Notes: generated from the sequence alone by a model not told the origin. 64,000 nucleotides of DNA from Streptomyces sp. G-G2 (GCF_030063135.1 NZ_JASISO010000032.1:39255-103254); one strand, 5' to 3'; counted from the stretch's first letter, positions 41,866 to 51,006 are shown. Numbers and translations: made by a program.

Positions 41866-43101
41866 TCAGTCCGCTTCTGTCCCGGAAATTCCGCGTCGGC
41901 AGGAGTCGTCCCCGCTCGCACATACGGCGGAACCGTACGAACCGGTTCCGATTCGCGCGAAGTTGTCCAGCGACCCGGTCCCTGGCTCGAAATAGCCCGT
42001 GTGGCTCTTCGCTCCGACCGCCGAGAGCCGCCGCGCGCCGAAGTCCGGCGACACCGGGTCCGCTCCGTGTCCGAGCCCGCCCAGTTCCAGGTGCGGCACG
42101 TCCGCGATCCAGTCCCCGGAGTCCCGCATCGCCCACACCCGGGCCGAGGTGCCCAGCTGGGCGGCGTTCTCCACGCGCATGCCGGGGCTGCCCGAGACCA
42201 CCACGTCGGTCACCCGGCGCGGCAGGCCGTGCGCGGCGACCCCGCACACCACCGATCCGTAGCTGTGGCAGAACAGCGCCACCGAGGCGTCACCGGGCAG
42301 GGCCGTCGCCAGCGATTCCAACCGTACGGCGCCCTGCGCGGCCAGCCGTCCGGTGGCCGCGTCCACGCCGAGGCCGACGGGGCTCACGTACCCGGCCCAC
42401 GCGATGACCGCCGTCCGGGTCTTCGGCGCCGCCGCGCGCTCGGCGTCGTAGAGGGACTCGGCCATGCCGACCGGAGCGCTGTAGCGGCGCTGCGAACGTT
42501 CGAAGGTGATGAGGTCGGTGTCGACGCCGGGCACGATCACCGAGACGCGCTGGGCCTGGTCCAGGTCGCCGAAGACCTCCGCGACCAGGCCGTCGCCGGT
42601 CGGGTCGAAGACGAGGACCTGCCGCGCCGGCTCGGCCAGGGACTCCAGCCGGTGCAGTCTGCGGACGGCGTCGTCCCGGTCGGCGGGGGTCAGCGCCACG
42701 TCCTGGGCGCGGTCCCGCTCGGTGGCGCTCGCCTGTTCCAGCGAGTGCCGGTTGGCCCGGTACCGGGTCTGCGCGGGAACCCCGTCGAGGTTGCCGACGA
42801 CCAGCGGATACGTGTCGGCGAGCCGGGCCCGCTGGGCCGTGTCGAGATCGGAGAAGAAGCGCGCGACCGAACGTATGGGAGCGTCGGCGGGCGGTACGGA
42901 GATGCCGCCGACGCGGGCTCCGGCCCAGGCGGCGAGGGCCACGTGGCGGGCCGAGACGTTCTGCTGGGGGCGGTGCACCGCGGTCCAGCCGGTCGTCGCC
43001 AGCATGACGAAGACCACCATCAGCGCGAGGAGGGCGTGCAGCGCGCCGGGGCTGGGGGAGGTGGCGGGGGAGGCAGGGCCGTGCAGGCCGGGCAGGTTCA
43101 C
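41866..43101 (-). CDS. Membrane-anchored alpha/beta hydrolase, DUF1023 family
   Basis: 411 residues from GTG 43101; a further GTG at 43158 is in frame and cannot be excluded. One N-terminal membrane helix (ALHALLALMVVFVMLATTGW) anchors an outer domain. The hydrolase core shows RVSVIVPGVDTDLITFERSQ, the nucleophile elbow SVALFCHSYGSVVCGVAAHG and a terminal His in AVGAKSHTGYFEPGTGSL. DUF1023 proteins are conserved in actinobacteria and thought to be esterases or peptidases of the cell envelope; none is well studied. Confidence 0.88.
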   Translation of the reverse strand: MNLPGLHGPASPATSPSPGALHALLALMVVFVMLATTGWTAVHRPQQNVSARHVALAAWAGARVGGISVPPADAPIRSVARFFSDLDTAQRARLADTYPLVVGNLDGVPAQTRYRANRHSLEQASATERDRAQDVALTPADRDDAVRRLHRLESLAEPARQVLVFDPTGDGLVAEVFGDLDQAQRVSVIVPGVDTDLITFERSQRRYSAPVGMAESLYDAERAAAPKTRTAVIAWAGYVSPVGLGVDAATGRLAAQGAVRLESLATALPGDASVALFCHSYGSVVCGVAAHGLPRRVTDVVVSGSPGMRVENAAQLGTSARVWAMRDSGDWIADVPHLELGGLGHGADPVSPDFGARRLSAVGAKSHTGYFEPGTGSLDNFARIGTGSYGSAVCASGDDSCRRGISGTEAD

Positions 43102-43308
43102 TGAGGAACAGCCTAAGAGACCTTTTCCAGGTGCGGAGCGCCGGGTGACAGGGGTCACGGTTTGGGCGGCGCGGCCGTCACTGACGGGCGCCGACCCGTG
43201 CCTTTGGGTGCGGTTCGGGCCGGTACGGAACGACCGCCTCCGGGAGCGTGGGGCGTACGCGGGGGCGCGGTGGAGCGCACAGGCGCACTGGGGGGCGTAC
43301 GGGACGGC

Positions 43309-43974
43309 TCAGCGCCAGTCGGCGGCCAGCGCGGGGCCGATCTGGTCGAGGTAGTCCTCGGTCATCCGGCGGATCGCGGCCACGCTGCTGTCCTCGCCCC
43401 GCCCCCACAGCCGCCCGGTCACCCGCATCACCCCGGAGAACGCGGCCACCGCGACCCGCGGCCGCGGGTCGGTGTCCACGTCGAGCCCCTCGCGGACCGC
43501 GATCAGGCGGGCGATCCGCTCCTCCAGCTCGGTGGAGCGGCGCAGGTGGACCGCGAGCAGCGCGGGAGTGGACTCGATCAGCTGGTACGCCCGCATGTGC
43601 AGGTCGACCGGGACCACCTCGCCGATGGCCTCCTCGATGGTGTCCCAGGCGGTGAGCACGGCGTTCCGCATGGCCACCAGCGGCCCCTCGGCGGCGGGCC
43701 GCGCCTCGAGCGCGGCGACGAAGTGCGACTCCACCAGGTCCTGGACGGCGAAGGCGACCTCTTCCTTGCTGGCGAAGTAGCGGAAGAAGGTGCGCTGGGA
43801 GACCTCGACGGCGTCGGTGATCTCGTCGACGGTCGTCCGCTCGTAGCCCTTGGTCGTGAAGAGTTCGAGGGAGGCGCGCAGCAGGGCGTCGCGGGTGCGG
43901 CGCTTCTTGCGCTCGCGCAGTCCCGCGAGCGGCGGTGGCGCGGTCGCCGCGGCGGCGGGCCGCTGGTCGGTCAT
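43309..43974 (-). CDS. TetR-family repressor of the adjacent MFS pump
   Basis: 221 residues from ATG 43974 (GTG 43977 immediately before). Helix-turn-helix: RASLELFTTKGYERTTVDEI, then VEVSQRTFFRYFASKEEVAF. The ligand-binding part includes RAYQLIESTPALLAVHLRRS. It is divergent from a DHA2 exporter with two dyads built from the same TGACAG half-site in between, one over each promoter. This is the usual arrangement of a drug-responsive repressor. Confidence 0.92.
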   Translation of the reverse strand: MTDQRPAAAATAPPPLAGLRERKKRRTRDALLRASLELFTTKGYERTTVDEITDAVEVSQRTFFRYFASKEEVAFAVQDLVESHFVAALEARPAAEGPLVAMRNAVLTAWDTIEEAIGEVVPVDLHMRAYQLIESTPALLAVHLRRSTELEERIARLIAVREGLDVDTDPRPRVAVAAFSGVMRVTGRLWGRGEDSSVAAIRRMTEDYLDQIGPALAADWR

Positions 43975-44104
43975 CACCGCGGGGTCCTCTTTCAGGCTGC
44001 GTGGACGGAGATCGAACGGGATCGGGCAGGGTCGGGCGGGCAGCGGACGGGATGAGACGGCGGGGGCCGGGGGGACGGGCGGTCAGGGTACCTGTGACGG
44101 ACGT

Positions 44105-44117
44105 GACAGTTACTGTC
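44105..44117. promoter_or_regulatory. TetR operator over its own promoter
   Basis: GACAGTTACTGTC, a perfect dyad with one central base. It covers the place of the -35 element for a -10-like TACCCT read on the minus strand (44090-44085). Confidence 0.55.
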
Positions 44118-44130
44118 TCGCTCACCCGTC

Positions 44131-44159
44131 TGTGAAGTGTCAGCGGCTGTCACTAACCT
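44131..44159 (+). promoter_or_regulatory. MFS pump promoter with operator in the spacer
   Basis: A -35-like TGTGAA (44131-44136) and a -10-like TAACCT (44154-44159) are separated by exactly 17 bp. The spacer is the near-perfect dyad GTGTCAGCGGCTGTCAC, with the same half-site as the dyad at 44105. ATG 44166 follows without a ribosome binding site. Confidence 0.65.
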
Positions 44160-44165
44160 GTTCGC

Positions 44166-45770
44166 ATGACTAGTCAGATCAGCGTCGACGACCGGCTCCC
44201 CGCCAAGGATCCCGGACCGGGACCGGCCTCCGGGCTCCGCGGACACCCCTGGCTGACCCTCTTCGCCGTCGCGATCGGCGTCATGATGGTCACGCTCGAC
44301 GGCACGATCGTCGCCGTCGCCAACCCCGCCATCACCGACGACCTCAACGCCACCCTCGCCGAGGTGCAGTGGATCACCAACGGCTACCTGCTGGCCCTCG
44401 CGGTCTCCCTGATCACCGCGGGCAAGCTCGGTGACCGCTTCGGCCACCGCCAGACCTTCCTCATAGGCATCGCCGGATTCGCCGCGTCCTCCGCCGCGAT
44501 CGGCCTCTCGTCCAGCGTCGAGCTGGTCATCGGCTTCCGCGTCGCCCAGGGCGTCTTCGGCGCCCTGCTGATGCCCGCCGCGCTCGGCCTGCTGCGCGCC
44601 ACCTTCCCCGCCGAGAAGCTCAACATGGCCATCGGCATCTGGGGCATGGTCATCGGCGCCTCGACCGCCGCCGGACCCATCGTCGGCGGCCTGCTCGTGG
44701 AGCACGTCAGCTGGCAGTCCGTCTTCTTCATCAACGTGCCCGTCGGCATCATCGCGCTGGGCTTCGGCCTGTTCATCCTGCTCGACCACCGGGCCGAGAA
44801 CGCCCCCAGGTCCTTCGACGTCCTCGGCATCCTGCTCCTGTCCGCCGCGATGTTCTCGCTGATCTGGTCCCTGATCAAGGCCTCCGAATGGGGCTGGGGC
44901 GACAGCAAGACCCTGCTGTTCATGGCCGGGTCCGTGCTCTGCTTCGGGCTCTTCGCCTTCTGGGAGACCCGGGTCGCCGAACCGCTGATCCCGCTCGGCA
45001 TGTTCCGCTCGCTGCCCCTGTCCGCGGGCACCGTCCTGATGGTCCTGATGGCCTTCGCCTTCATGGGCGGCCTCTTCTTCGTCACCTTCTACCTGCAGAA
45101 CGTGCACGGCATGAGCCCGGTCGACAGCGGCCTGCACCTGCTGCCGCTCACCGGCATGATGATCATCGGTTCGCCGCTCGCGGGCCTCGCCATCACCAAG
45201 GTCGGCCCCCGCATCCCGCTGGTCGCGGGCATGGTCGCCACCGCCGCCGCCTGCTTCGGGATGTCCCGGCTCACCCCCGACACCGGCACCGTCACCATGT
45301 CCGTCTGGTTCGCCCTCATGGGCCTGGGCCTGGCGCCCGTCATGGTCGGCGCCACCGAGGTCATCGTCGGCAACGCCCCGCTGGAGCTCTCGGGTGTCGC
45401 CGGCGGCCTCCAGCAGGCCGCCATGCAGGTCGGCGGCAGCCTCGGCACCGCCGTCCTCGGCGCCGTCATGGCCAACAAGGTGTCCTCCTCCTTCATCGGC
45501 AACTGGAACGGGGCGCACCTGCCGCCGCTCACCCCCGAGCAGGCGGACCAGGCCACGAGCGCCGTCACGGTCGGCGTGGCCCCCGTCCCGGAGGGCGCTC
45601 CGGCGGAGCTCGCGAAGGCCATCACCTCGGTCGCCCATGACACCTTCGTGTCAGGCATGAACACCGCCTTCGTCGTGGCCGGTGTGGTCGCGGTGCTCGC
45701 CGCCGTGGTCGCGGGCTTCACCAAGCGCGGGGACAACGCGGCCGCAGGAGCGGGCGCGGCCCACATCTGA
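44166..45770 (+). CDS. MFS drug-efflux transporter, DHA2 (EmrB/QacA) family
   Basis: 534 residues, 14 predicted membrane helices. Motif D1 is VTLDGTIVAVANPAI (helix 1), motif A is GKLGDRFGHRQTFLIG (loop 2-3), motif C is GAALMPAALG-like in AALGLLRATFPAEKLNMAIG and WGMVIGASTAAGPIVGGLLV. It exports drugs by proton antiport. Controlled by the divergent TetR gene; the transcript is probably leaderless. A 16-bp terminator hairpin follows. Confidence 0.95.
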   Translation: MTSQISVDDRLPAKDPGPGPASGLRGHPWLTLFAVAIGVMMVTLDGTIVAVANPAITDDLNATLAEVQWITNGYLLALAVSLITAGKLGDRFGHRQTFLIGIAGFAASSAAIGLSSSVELVIGFRVAQGVFGALLMPAALGLLRATFPAEKLNMAIGIWGMVIGASTAAGPIVGGLLVEHVSWQSVFFINVPVGIIALGFGLFILLDHRAENAPRSFDVLGILLLSAAMFSLIWSLIKASEWGWGDSKTLLFMAGSVLCFGLFAFWETRVAEPLIPLGMFRSLPLSAGTVLMVLMAFAFMGGLFFVTFYLQNVHGMSPVDSGLHLLPLTGMMIIGSPLAGLAITKVGPRIPLVAGMVATAAACFGMSRLTPDTGTVTMSVWFALMGLGLAPVMVGATEVIVGNAPLELSGVAGGLQQAAMQVGGSLGTAVLGAVMANKVSSSFIGNWNGAHLPPLTPEQADQATSAVTVGVAPVPEGAPAELAKAITSVAHDTFVSGMNTAFVVAGVVAVLAAVVAGFTKRGDNAAAGAGAAHI

Positions 45771-45844
45771 CCCGCCCGCAACCGCGTCCGGCCCGCCCCG
45801 CGGGCCCCTCGCGAGCCGCCCCGGAGGCGTCAACTCCGCAGCGT

Positions 45845-45880
45845 CGACAGCCCCGCCGGATCCGTCCGGCGGGGCTGTCG
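45845..45880 (+). terminator. Terminator after the MFS pump
   Basis: A 16-bp perfect stem (CGACAGCCCCGCCGGA with TCCGGCGGGGCTGTCG) and a 4-base loop TCCG, 75 bases after the stop. Confidence 0.92.
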
Positions 45881-46022
45881 CCTATCCGGGTGGACCGGCC
45901 GCCGGGCTCTTCCGCCCGACCGTCGTCGCAGGTCAGCGTGGTGTCACCGGCACTCGGAGCGGACCCTCGGCCCATCGGGCCACCCGTCCGAGTGCGCTGT
46001 GACCACAAGGAGTTGACCCGTC

Positions 46023-46403
46023 ATGCGTACGAGTTCCACCGTGCTCGCCGCCGTCTTCCTGGCCGCCACCACCCTGCTCCCCGGCGCGGCCACCGCCGCA
46101 CACGCCGCCGGGCCGCCCCCGCTCGCGACCTGCGCCAGCGGACAGCTGTGCTTCTGGGCCAAGCCCGACTTCAAGGGCGCGAAGCAGATCCACGAACTGG
46201 CCGACCTCACCACCAACGACTGCGTCTCGCTGCCCCCGGGCACCAGTGCGCAGGCCCTCGTCAACCGCACCGGACGCCCCGTGACCACCTACCAGTCGGC
46301 CGAATGCGGGGAGACGGGAGAGTTCCAGACCTACCCCGGCGACGGTGTCTGGCTGCCCCAGTCTCCCTACCAGGTGAGGGCCTTCAAGGTGTGGGAGCGA
46401 TAA
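46023..46403 (+). CDS. Secreted peptidase-inhibitor I36-like protein
   Basis: 126 residues. Signal peptide MRTSSTVLAAVFLAATTLLP through ATAAHA. The mature part has the beta-gamma-crystallin/I36 pattern: CASGQLCFWAKPDFKGAKQI, NDCVSLPPGTSAQALVNRTG and QSAECGETGEFQTYPGDG, with four Cys that can form two disulfides. Family members inhibit metalloproteases or simply coat the surface. Its 3' end overlaps the convergent channel gene by 20 bases. Confidence 0.9.
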   Translation: MRTSSTVLAAVFLAATTLLPGAATAAHAAGPPPLATCASGQLCFWAKPDFKGAKQIHELADLTTNDCVSLPPGTSAQALVNRTGRPVTTYQSAECGETGEFQTYPGDGVWLPQSPYQVRAFKVWER

Positions 46404-47187
46404 CCGCGGAGGGCGTCCCGGGCGCCGGGTGCGGAGCCGGTACGTCGGCCCCCGCGCCCGGGACCGCCCCGCCGAGCCGGGCGACCTCGGCGCGCAGCGC
46501 CCGTACCTCCTCGGCCAGTTCGCTGAGCGCGGCCGCCTGCAGCCGCTCCGCTTGGTCGTCGCGCTCGAAGCGGGAGATGAACCAGGCCGCGATGTTCGCG
46601 GTCACCACACCGAGCAGCGCGATGCCGGACAGCATCAGGCCCACCGCGACCAGCCGCCCCAGACCGGTGGTGGGCGAGTGGTCGCCGTAGCCCACGGTGG
46701 TCATCGTGGTGAACGACCACCACACCGCGTCCTGGAGGTTCTTGATGTTCCCCCGCGGGGCGTCGCGCTCCACGCTCAGCACGGCCAGCGACCCGAACAT
46801 CAGCAGCCCCACCACCGCGCCCGCCACATAGGTGGTCAGCCGCACCTGCGGGGCCATCCGGGCCCGCCGCCCCACCAGCAGCAGGGTGGACACCAGCCGC
46901 AGCAGCCGCAGCGGCTGGATCATCGGCAGCAGTACCGCCGCCAGGTCCAGCCAGTGCGTCCGTACGAACACCCGCCGGTCCGGGGCCAGCAGCAGCCGCA
47001 CCGCGTAGTCCCCCGCGAACACGCTCCACACCAGCCACTCCGTCAGCAGGCAGGCCTCGTGCACCGGCCGGTCCGCGTCCGCAACGATGATCGGAACGGC
47101 GTACGCGACGCCGAAGGCCACCGCGCACACGAGCAGGGGGAGCTGGGTGTGCCGCTCCCAGCGGAGCTGCGCGGGCTGTTCCTTCAT
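46384..47187 (-). CDS. Voltage-gated-type potassium channel (ion transport protein)
   Basis: 267 residues from ATG 47187. Six membrane helices: the S4-like helix is HWLDLAAVLLPMIQPLRLLR with spaced Arg, and the pore is AVWWSFTTMTTVGYGDHSPT with the TVGYGD selectivity filter. After S6 comes a coiled coil (about 215-245: AERLQAAALSELAEEVRALR) that likely tetramerises the channel, then a Pro/Ala tail. This matches the small bacterial Kv-like family. It is followed, towards aceE, by a strong hairpin. Confidence 0.93.
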   Translation of the reverse strand: MKEQPAQLRWERHTQLPLLVCAVAFGVAYAVPIIVADADRPVHEACLLTEWLVWSVFAGDYAVRLLLAPDRRVFVRTHWLDLAAVLLPMIQPLRLLRLVSTLLLVGRRARMAPQVRLTTYVAGAVVGLLMFGSLAVLSVERDAPRGNIKNLQDAVWWSFTTMTTVGYGDHSPTTGLGRLVAVGLMLSGIALLGVVTANIAAWFISRFERDDQAERLQAAALSELAEEVRALRAEVARLGGAVPGAGADVPAPHPAPGTPSAVIAPTP

Positions 47188-47211
47188 GCGGGAATCGTAG
47201 GGAACGACACG

Positions 47212-47243
47212 GGGGCGCCGGGAACCCAGGTTCCCGGCGCCCC
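47212..47243. terminator. Terminator of aceE
   Basis: A 14-bp perfect stem (GGGGCGCCGGGAAC with GTTCCCGGCGCCCC) and a 4-base loop, 22 bases after the aceE stop on the minus strand and 25 bases before the start of the channel gene. Confidence 0.88.
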
Positions 47244-47264
47244 GTGGAAACGAAGGCGTGACGC

Positions 47265-49997
47265 CTACGCGTCGCCGCCCGCGGCGCCCGGATCGGCCGC
47301 CTTGACGTCCAGCAGCTGGTACCGGTCGATGGCCTGCTTGAGCAACGACCGGTCGATCTTCCCGGCCTTCGCCAGCTCGGTCAGCGTCGCCAGCACCACC
47401 GACTCGGCGTCGATGTGGAAGAACCGACGGGCCGCGCCGCGCGTGTCGGCGAAGCCGAAGCCGTCCGCGCCCAGCGAGGTGTACGCGCCGGGCACCCAGC
47501 GCGAGATCTGGTCCGGTACCGCCCGCATCCAGTCCGAGACCGCCACGAACGGCCCCTCGGCGCCGGACAGCTTGCGCGTCACGTACGGCACGCGCTGGTC
47601 CTCCTCCGGGTGGAGCAGGTTGTGCGTCTCCACCTCGACGGCGTCCCGGCGCAGCTCGTTCCAGGAGGTCGCCGACCAGACGTCCGCCCGGACGTTCCAA
47701 TCGGCGGCCAGGATCCGCTGCGCCTCCAGCGCCCACGGCACCGCCACGCCCGAGGCCATGAGCTGCGCGGGTACGGCGCCCTCGGCGCCCCGGGAGATCC
47801 GGTGGATGCCGGCCAGGATGCCGTCCACGTCGACGTCGGCGGGCTCCGCCGGGTGCTGGATCGGCTCGTTGTAGACGGTCAGGTAGTAGAAGACGTCCTC
47901 CGCCTGCGGCCCGTACATCCGGCGCAGACCGTCCTTGACGATGTGCGCGATCTCGTACCCGTAGGCCGGGTCGTAGGCGACACAGCCCGGGTTCGTCGAG
48001 GCCAGCAGCTGGGAGTGGCCGTCGGCGTGCTGGAGTCCCTCACCCGTGAGGGTGGTCCGGCCCGCGGTCGCGCCGAGCACGAAACCGCGCGCGAGCTGGT
48101 CGGCCATCTGCCAGAACTGGTCACCGGTGCGCTGGAAACCGAACATCGAGTAGAAGACGTAGACCGGGATCAGCGGCTCGCCGTGCGTCGCGTACGCCGA
48201 ACCCGCGGCGATCAGCGAGGCCGTGCAGCCCGCCTCCGAGATGCCGTCGTGCAGCATCTGGCCGGTCGGGGACTCCTTGTACGCGAGGAGCAGGTCGCGG
48301 TCGACCGCCTCGTACTGCTGGCCCAGCGGGTTGTAGATCTTGGCGCTCGGGAAGAACGCGTCCATGCCGAAGGTGCGGTACTCGTCGGGCGCGATCAGCA
48401 CGAAGCGCCTGCCGATCTCCTTGTCCCGCATCAGGTCCTTCAGGATGCGGACGAAGGCCATGGTGGTGGCGATCGACTGCTGCCCGGAACCCTTCTTGGC
48501 CGCCGCGTACGTCGTGTCGTCCGGCAGCTGGAGCGGCTTGGCGCGCACCACACGGGTCGGCACGTAGCCGCCCAGCGCGTTGCGGCGGTCGTGCATGTAC
48601 TGGATCTCGGGGGAGTCGCGGCCCGGGTGGTAGTACGGCGGGGCGCCGCCCTCCAGCTGCTGGTCCGTGATCGGGATGTGCAGCCGGTCGCGGAAGCGCT
48701 TGAGGTCGTCGACCGTCAGCTTCTTCATCTGGTGGGTCGCGTTGCGGCCCTCGAAGTTCGGGCCCAGCGTCCAGCCCTTGACCGTCTGGGCCAGGATCAC
48801 GGTCGGCTGGCCCTTGTGGGCCTTGGCCGCCGCGTAGGCCGCGTAGACCTTCTTGTGGTCGTGCCCGCCGCGGCCCAGGTGCTGGATCTGCTGGTCGGAC
48901 ATGTTCTCGACCATCGCGCGCAGCCGCTGGTCGCCGCCGAAGAAGTGGTCGCGGACGTAGGCGCCGGACTCGGTGGCGTACGTCTGGAACTGGCCGTCGG
49001 GGGTGGAGTTCATCTTGTTGACCAGGATGCCGTCGCGGTCCTGGGCCAGCAGCGGGTCCCAGGAGCGGTCCCAGATCAGCTTGATGACGTTCCAGCCCGC
49101 ACCCCGGAACTGCGACTCCAGCTCCTGGATGATCTTGCCGTTGCCGCGGACCGGGCCGTCGAGGCGCTGGAGGTTGCAGTTGACGACGAAGGTCAGGTTG
49201 TCCAGGCCCTCACGCGCGGCGATGGACAGCTGGCCGAGCGACTCCGGCTCGTCCATCTCGCCGTCGCCGAGGTACGCCCATACGTGGGACTTGGAGGTGT
49301 CCGCGATCCCGCGCGCCGCCATGTACCGGTTCATCCGGGCCTGGTAGATCGCGCCGAGCGGGCCGAGGCCCATCGAGACGGTCGGGAACTCCCAGAAGTC
49401 CGGCATCAGCCGCGGGTGCGGGTAGCTGGACAGGCCGTACGGGGCCTTCGACTTCTCCTGGCGGAACGCGTCGAGCTGCTGCTCGGAGAGCCGGTCCAGG
49501 AGGTAGGCGCGCGCGTAGATGCCGGGGGAGGCGTGGCCCTGGAAGAAGATCTGGTCCCCGCCGTCGCCCTCGTCCTTGCCCCGGAAGAAGTGGTTGAAGC
49601 CCACGTCGTAGAGGGAGGCGGAGGAGGCGAAGGTGGCGATGTGGCCGCCGACCCCGATGCCGGGGCGCTGGGCGCGCGAGACCATGACGGCCGCGTTCCA
49701 GCGGGTGGCGTTCAGGACCTTGCGCTCGATCTCCTCGTTGCCGGGGAAGAAGGGCTCGTCCTTGGTCGCGATGGTGTTGACGTAGTCCGAGCTGCGCATT
49801 TCGGGCACGGCCACGCGCTTCTCGCGGGCCCGCTCGATCAGCCGCAGCATCAGGTAGCGGGCACGCTCACGGCCCCGCTCGTCGACGGCTGAGTCGAGGG
49901 AGTCGAGCCACTCCTGAGTCTCCTCCGGATCGAAGTCCGGGACCTGACTCGGCAGGCCGCCAATGATGATCGGGTTGCGATCGGATGCGGAAGCCAC
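47265..49997 (-). CDS. aceE: Pyruvate dehydrogenase E1 component, homodimeric
   Basis: 910 residues, full length for the homodimeric AceE of actinobacteria and proteobacteria. Thiamine diphosphate motif: AYLGDGEMDEPESLGQLSIA to LTFVVNCNLQRLDG (GDG to NCN). Also VGGHIATFASSASLYDVGFN, FVLIAPDEYRTFGMDAFFPS and GEGLQHADGHSQLLASTNPG. It decarboxylates pyruvate and passes acetyl groups to E2 lipoate; E2 and E3 are elsewhere. GAAGGAA precedes ATG. The minus-strand leader holds a TACC/GGTA dyad that may be a regulator site. Confidence 0.97.
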   Translation of the reverse strand: MASASDRNPIIIGGLPSQVPDFDPEETQEWLDSLDSAVDERGRERARYLMLRLIERAREKRVAVPEMRSSDYVNTIATKDEPFFPGNEEIERKVLNATRWNAAVMVSRAQRPGIGVGGHIATFASSASLYDVGFNHFFRGKDEGDGGDQIFFQGHASPGIYARAYLLDRLSEQQLDAFRQEKSKAPYGLSSYPHPRLMPDFWEFPTVSMGLGPLGAIYQARMNRYMAARGIADTSKSHVWAYLGDGEMDEPESLGQLSIAAREGLDNLTFVVNCNLQRLDGPVRGNGKIIQELESQFRGAGWNVIKLIWDRSWDPLLAQDRDGILVNKMNSTPDGQFQTYATESGAYVRDHFFGGDQRLRAMVENMSDQQIQHLGRGGHDHKKVYAAYAAAKAHKGQPTVILAQTVKGWTLGPNFEGRNATHQMKKLTVDDLKRFRDRLHIPITDQQLEGGAPPYYHPGRDSPEIQYMHDRRNALGGYVPTRVVRAKPLQLPDDTTYAAAKKGSGQQSIATTMAFVRILKDLMRDKEIGRRFVLIAPDEYRTFGMDAFFPSAKIYNPLGQQYEAVDRDLLLAYKESPTGQMLHDGISEAGCTASLIAAGSAYATHGEPLIPVYVFYSMFGFQRTGDQFWQMADQLARGFVLGATAGRTTLTGEGLQHADGHSQLLASTNPGCVAYDPAYGYEIAHIVKDGLRRMYGPQAEDVFYYLTVYNEPIQHPAEPADVDVDGILAGIHRISRGAEGAVPAQLMASGVAVPWALEAQRILAADWNVRADVWSATSWNELRRDAVEVETHNLLHPEEDQRVPYVTRKLSGAEGPFVAVSDWMRAVPDQISRWVPGAYTSLGADGFGFADTRGAARRFFHIDAESVVLATLTELAKAGKIDRSLLKQAIDRYQLLDVKAADPGAAGGDA

Positions 49998-50431
49998 GCT
50001 GTTCCTTCGCTGTCGGGGGAGTCGTGCCTGGGTCGCCGACTCCCATCGTCCACCGGTCGGCCGAAATCGTCATCTGTACCAGTAGGTAACCGGTGGAATA
50101 TCAGGCCACACTCAAGGGGAGAGGAGCGGGTCCGGCCAAATGGCAACCTTACGCCCAGGGGCCGCACGCGCTTCGTGAGGCCGTTCGCCCCTCAAACAAG
50201 TGTCAAAGTCCTCATCGAGTGCCGAATGCGCCGCAATGGTGTGGGATGAATCACGAGGGGTTCGCGCGGGCAGGCTTAAAGTTGCGGCGAGACGGCCGCA
50301 ATCGTCACCGTTTCGACGGTCTCGGGCACCGGGTACTTGCGCGATCCGCCGCGTCCGTGTGGACTACGCCCAATGCTGCGCGTACGCGCGCCGCCGAAGA
50401 CAATCACCGATACATGAGCAGGAGGCACCCC
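49998..50431. other. Divergent control region between aceE and the DUF3052 gene
   Basis: 434 bases without a convincing gene. The left part is the aceE leader with GAAGGAA and the dyad at 50076. The middle (50100-50300) is AT-richer than the genes around it, with stretches such as GGCTTAAAGTTGC, and probably contains promoters. The right end has AGGAGG in front of the DUF3052 GTG start. An ATG at 50414, in frame with that gene, lacks a good ribosome binding site. Confidence 0.6.
50076..50090. promoter_or_regulatory. Dyad in the aceE leader
   Basis: GTACCAGTAGGTAAC: arms GTACC and GGTAAC around AGTA. It lies about 80 bases upstream of the aceE start and overlaps a -10-like TACAGAT on the minus strand. 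Position and form suit a repressor controlling pyruvate dehydrogenase. Confidence 0.4.
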
Positions 50432-50863
50432 GTGAGCGCGACCGCGGACCACGCGGAGACCAGTCTGGTTTCCAGGCTGGGTTTCGAGTCCGAACAGGTG
50501 GTCCAGGAGATCGGCTACGACGACGACGTCGATCAGGAATTCCGTGAGGCCATCGAGGATCACATCGGCAGCGACCTCGTCGACGAGGAGTACGACGACG
50601 TCGCCGACGCGGTGCTGCTCTGGTTCCGGGACGAAGACGGCGATCTGACGGACACGCTGGTCGACTCCATCAACTTGGTGGAGGACGGCGCACTGATCCT
50701 GCTGCTGACCCCCAAGACCGGTCGTCCCGGTTACGTCGAGGCCAGTGACATCAGCGAGGCCGCCCAGACGGCGGGCCTGGCGCAGACGAAGAGCGTCAGC
50801 GTCGGCAAGGAGTGGGCCGCCAGCAAGCTGGTGACCCCCAAGGCCGCAAAGTCCAAGCGCTAG
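50432..50863 (+). CDS. DUF3052 protein
   Basis: 143 residues from GTG 50432, selected by AGGAGG seven bases upstream. Acidic: SLVSRLGFESEQVVQEIGYD, then DVDQEFREAIEDHIGSDLVD and LVEDGALILLLTPKTGRPGY, closing on a basic PKAAKSKR. DUF3052 is widespread in actinobacteria and often borders aceE and ahpE-like genes; no function is known. The shape (a domain with a hydrophobic ILLL strand and an acidic surface) gives no clue to catalysis. A hairpin follows. Confidence 0.92.
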   Translation: MSATADHAETSLVSRLGFESEQVVQEIGYDDDVDQEFREAIEDHIGSDLVDEEYDDVADAVLLWFRDEDGDLTDTLVDSINLVEDGALILLLTPKTGRPGYVEASDISEAAQTAGLAQTKSVSVGKEWAASKLVTPKAAKSKR

Positions 50864-50886
50864 CCACGCGCCCAGACAAGTGGATG

Positions 50887-50915
50887 AACCCCGTCGGCTC
50901 CGGTCGGCGGGGTTT
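50887..50915 (+). terminator. Terminator after the DUF3052 gene
   Basis: AACCCCGTCGG pairs with its counterpart ending CGGGGTT (one G-T pair), about 10 bp, followed by TTT. It lies 24 bases after the stop. Confidence 0.75.
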
Positions 50916-51006
50916 CTGCTGTTCCTACGGCCGCGTGCGTACGGTCCTGTCAGGCCCTCGCCTAGGCTGGGCTTCACCCGAACGGTCCAACGAAGGGATA
51001 CGAGAG

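Noticed and set aside
43992..45638. 548-codon open frame antisense to the MFS pump
   Set aside because: Composition of Asp/Gly/Glu/His repeats typical of shadow frames; the pump on the plus strand is complete.
47415..49892. 825-codon open frame antisense to aceE
   Set aside because: No recognisable motif; aceE is full length with all thiamine motifs.
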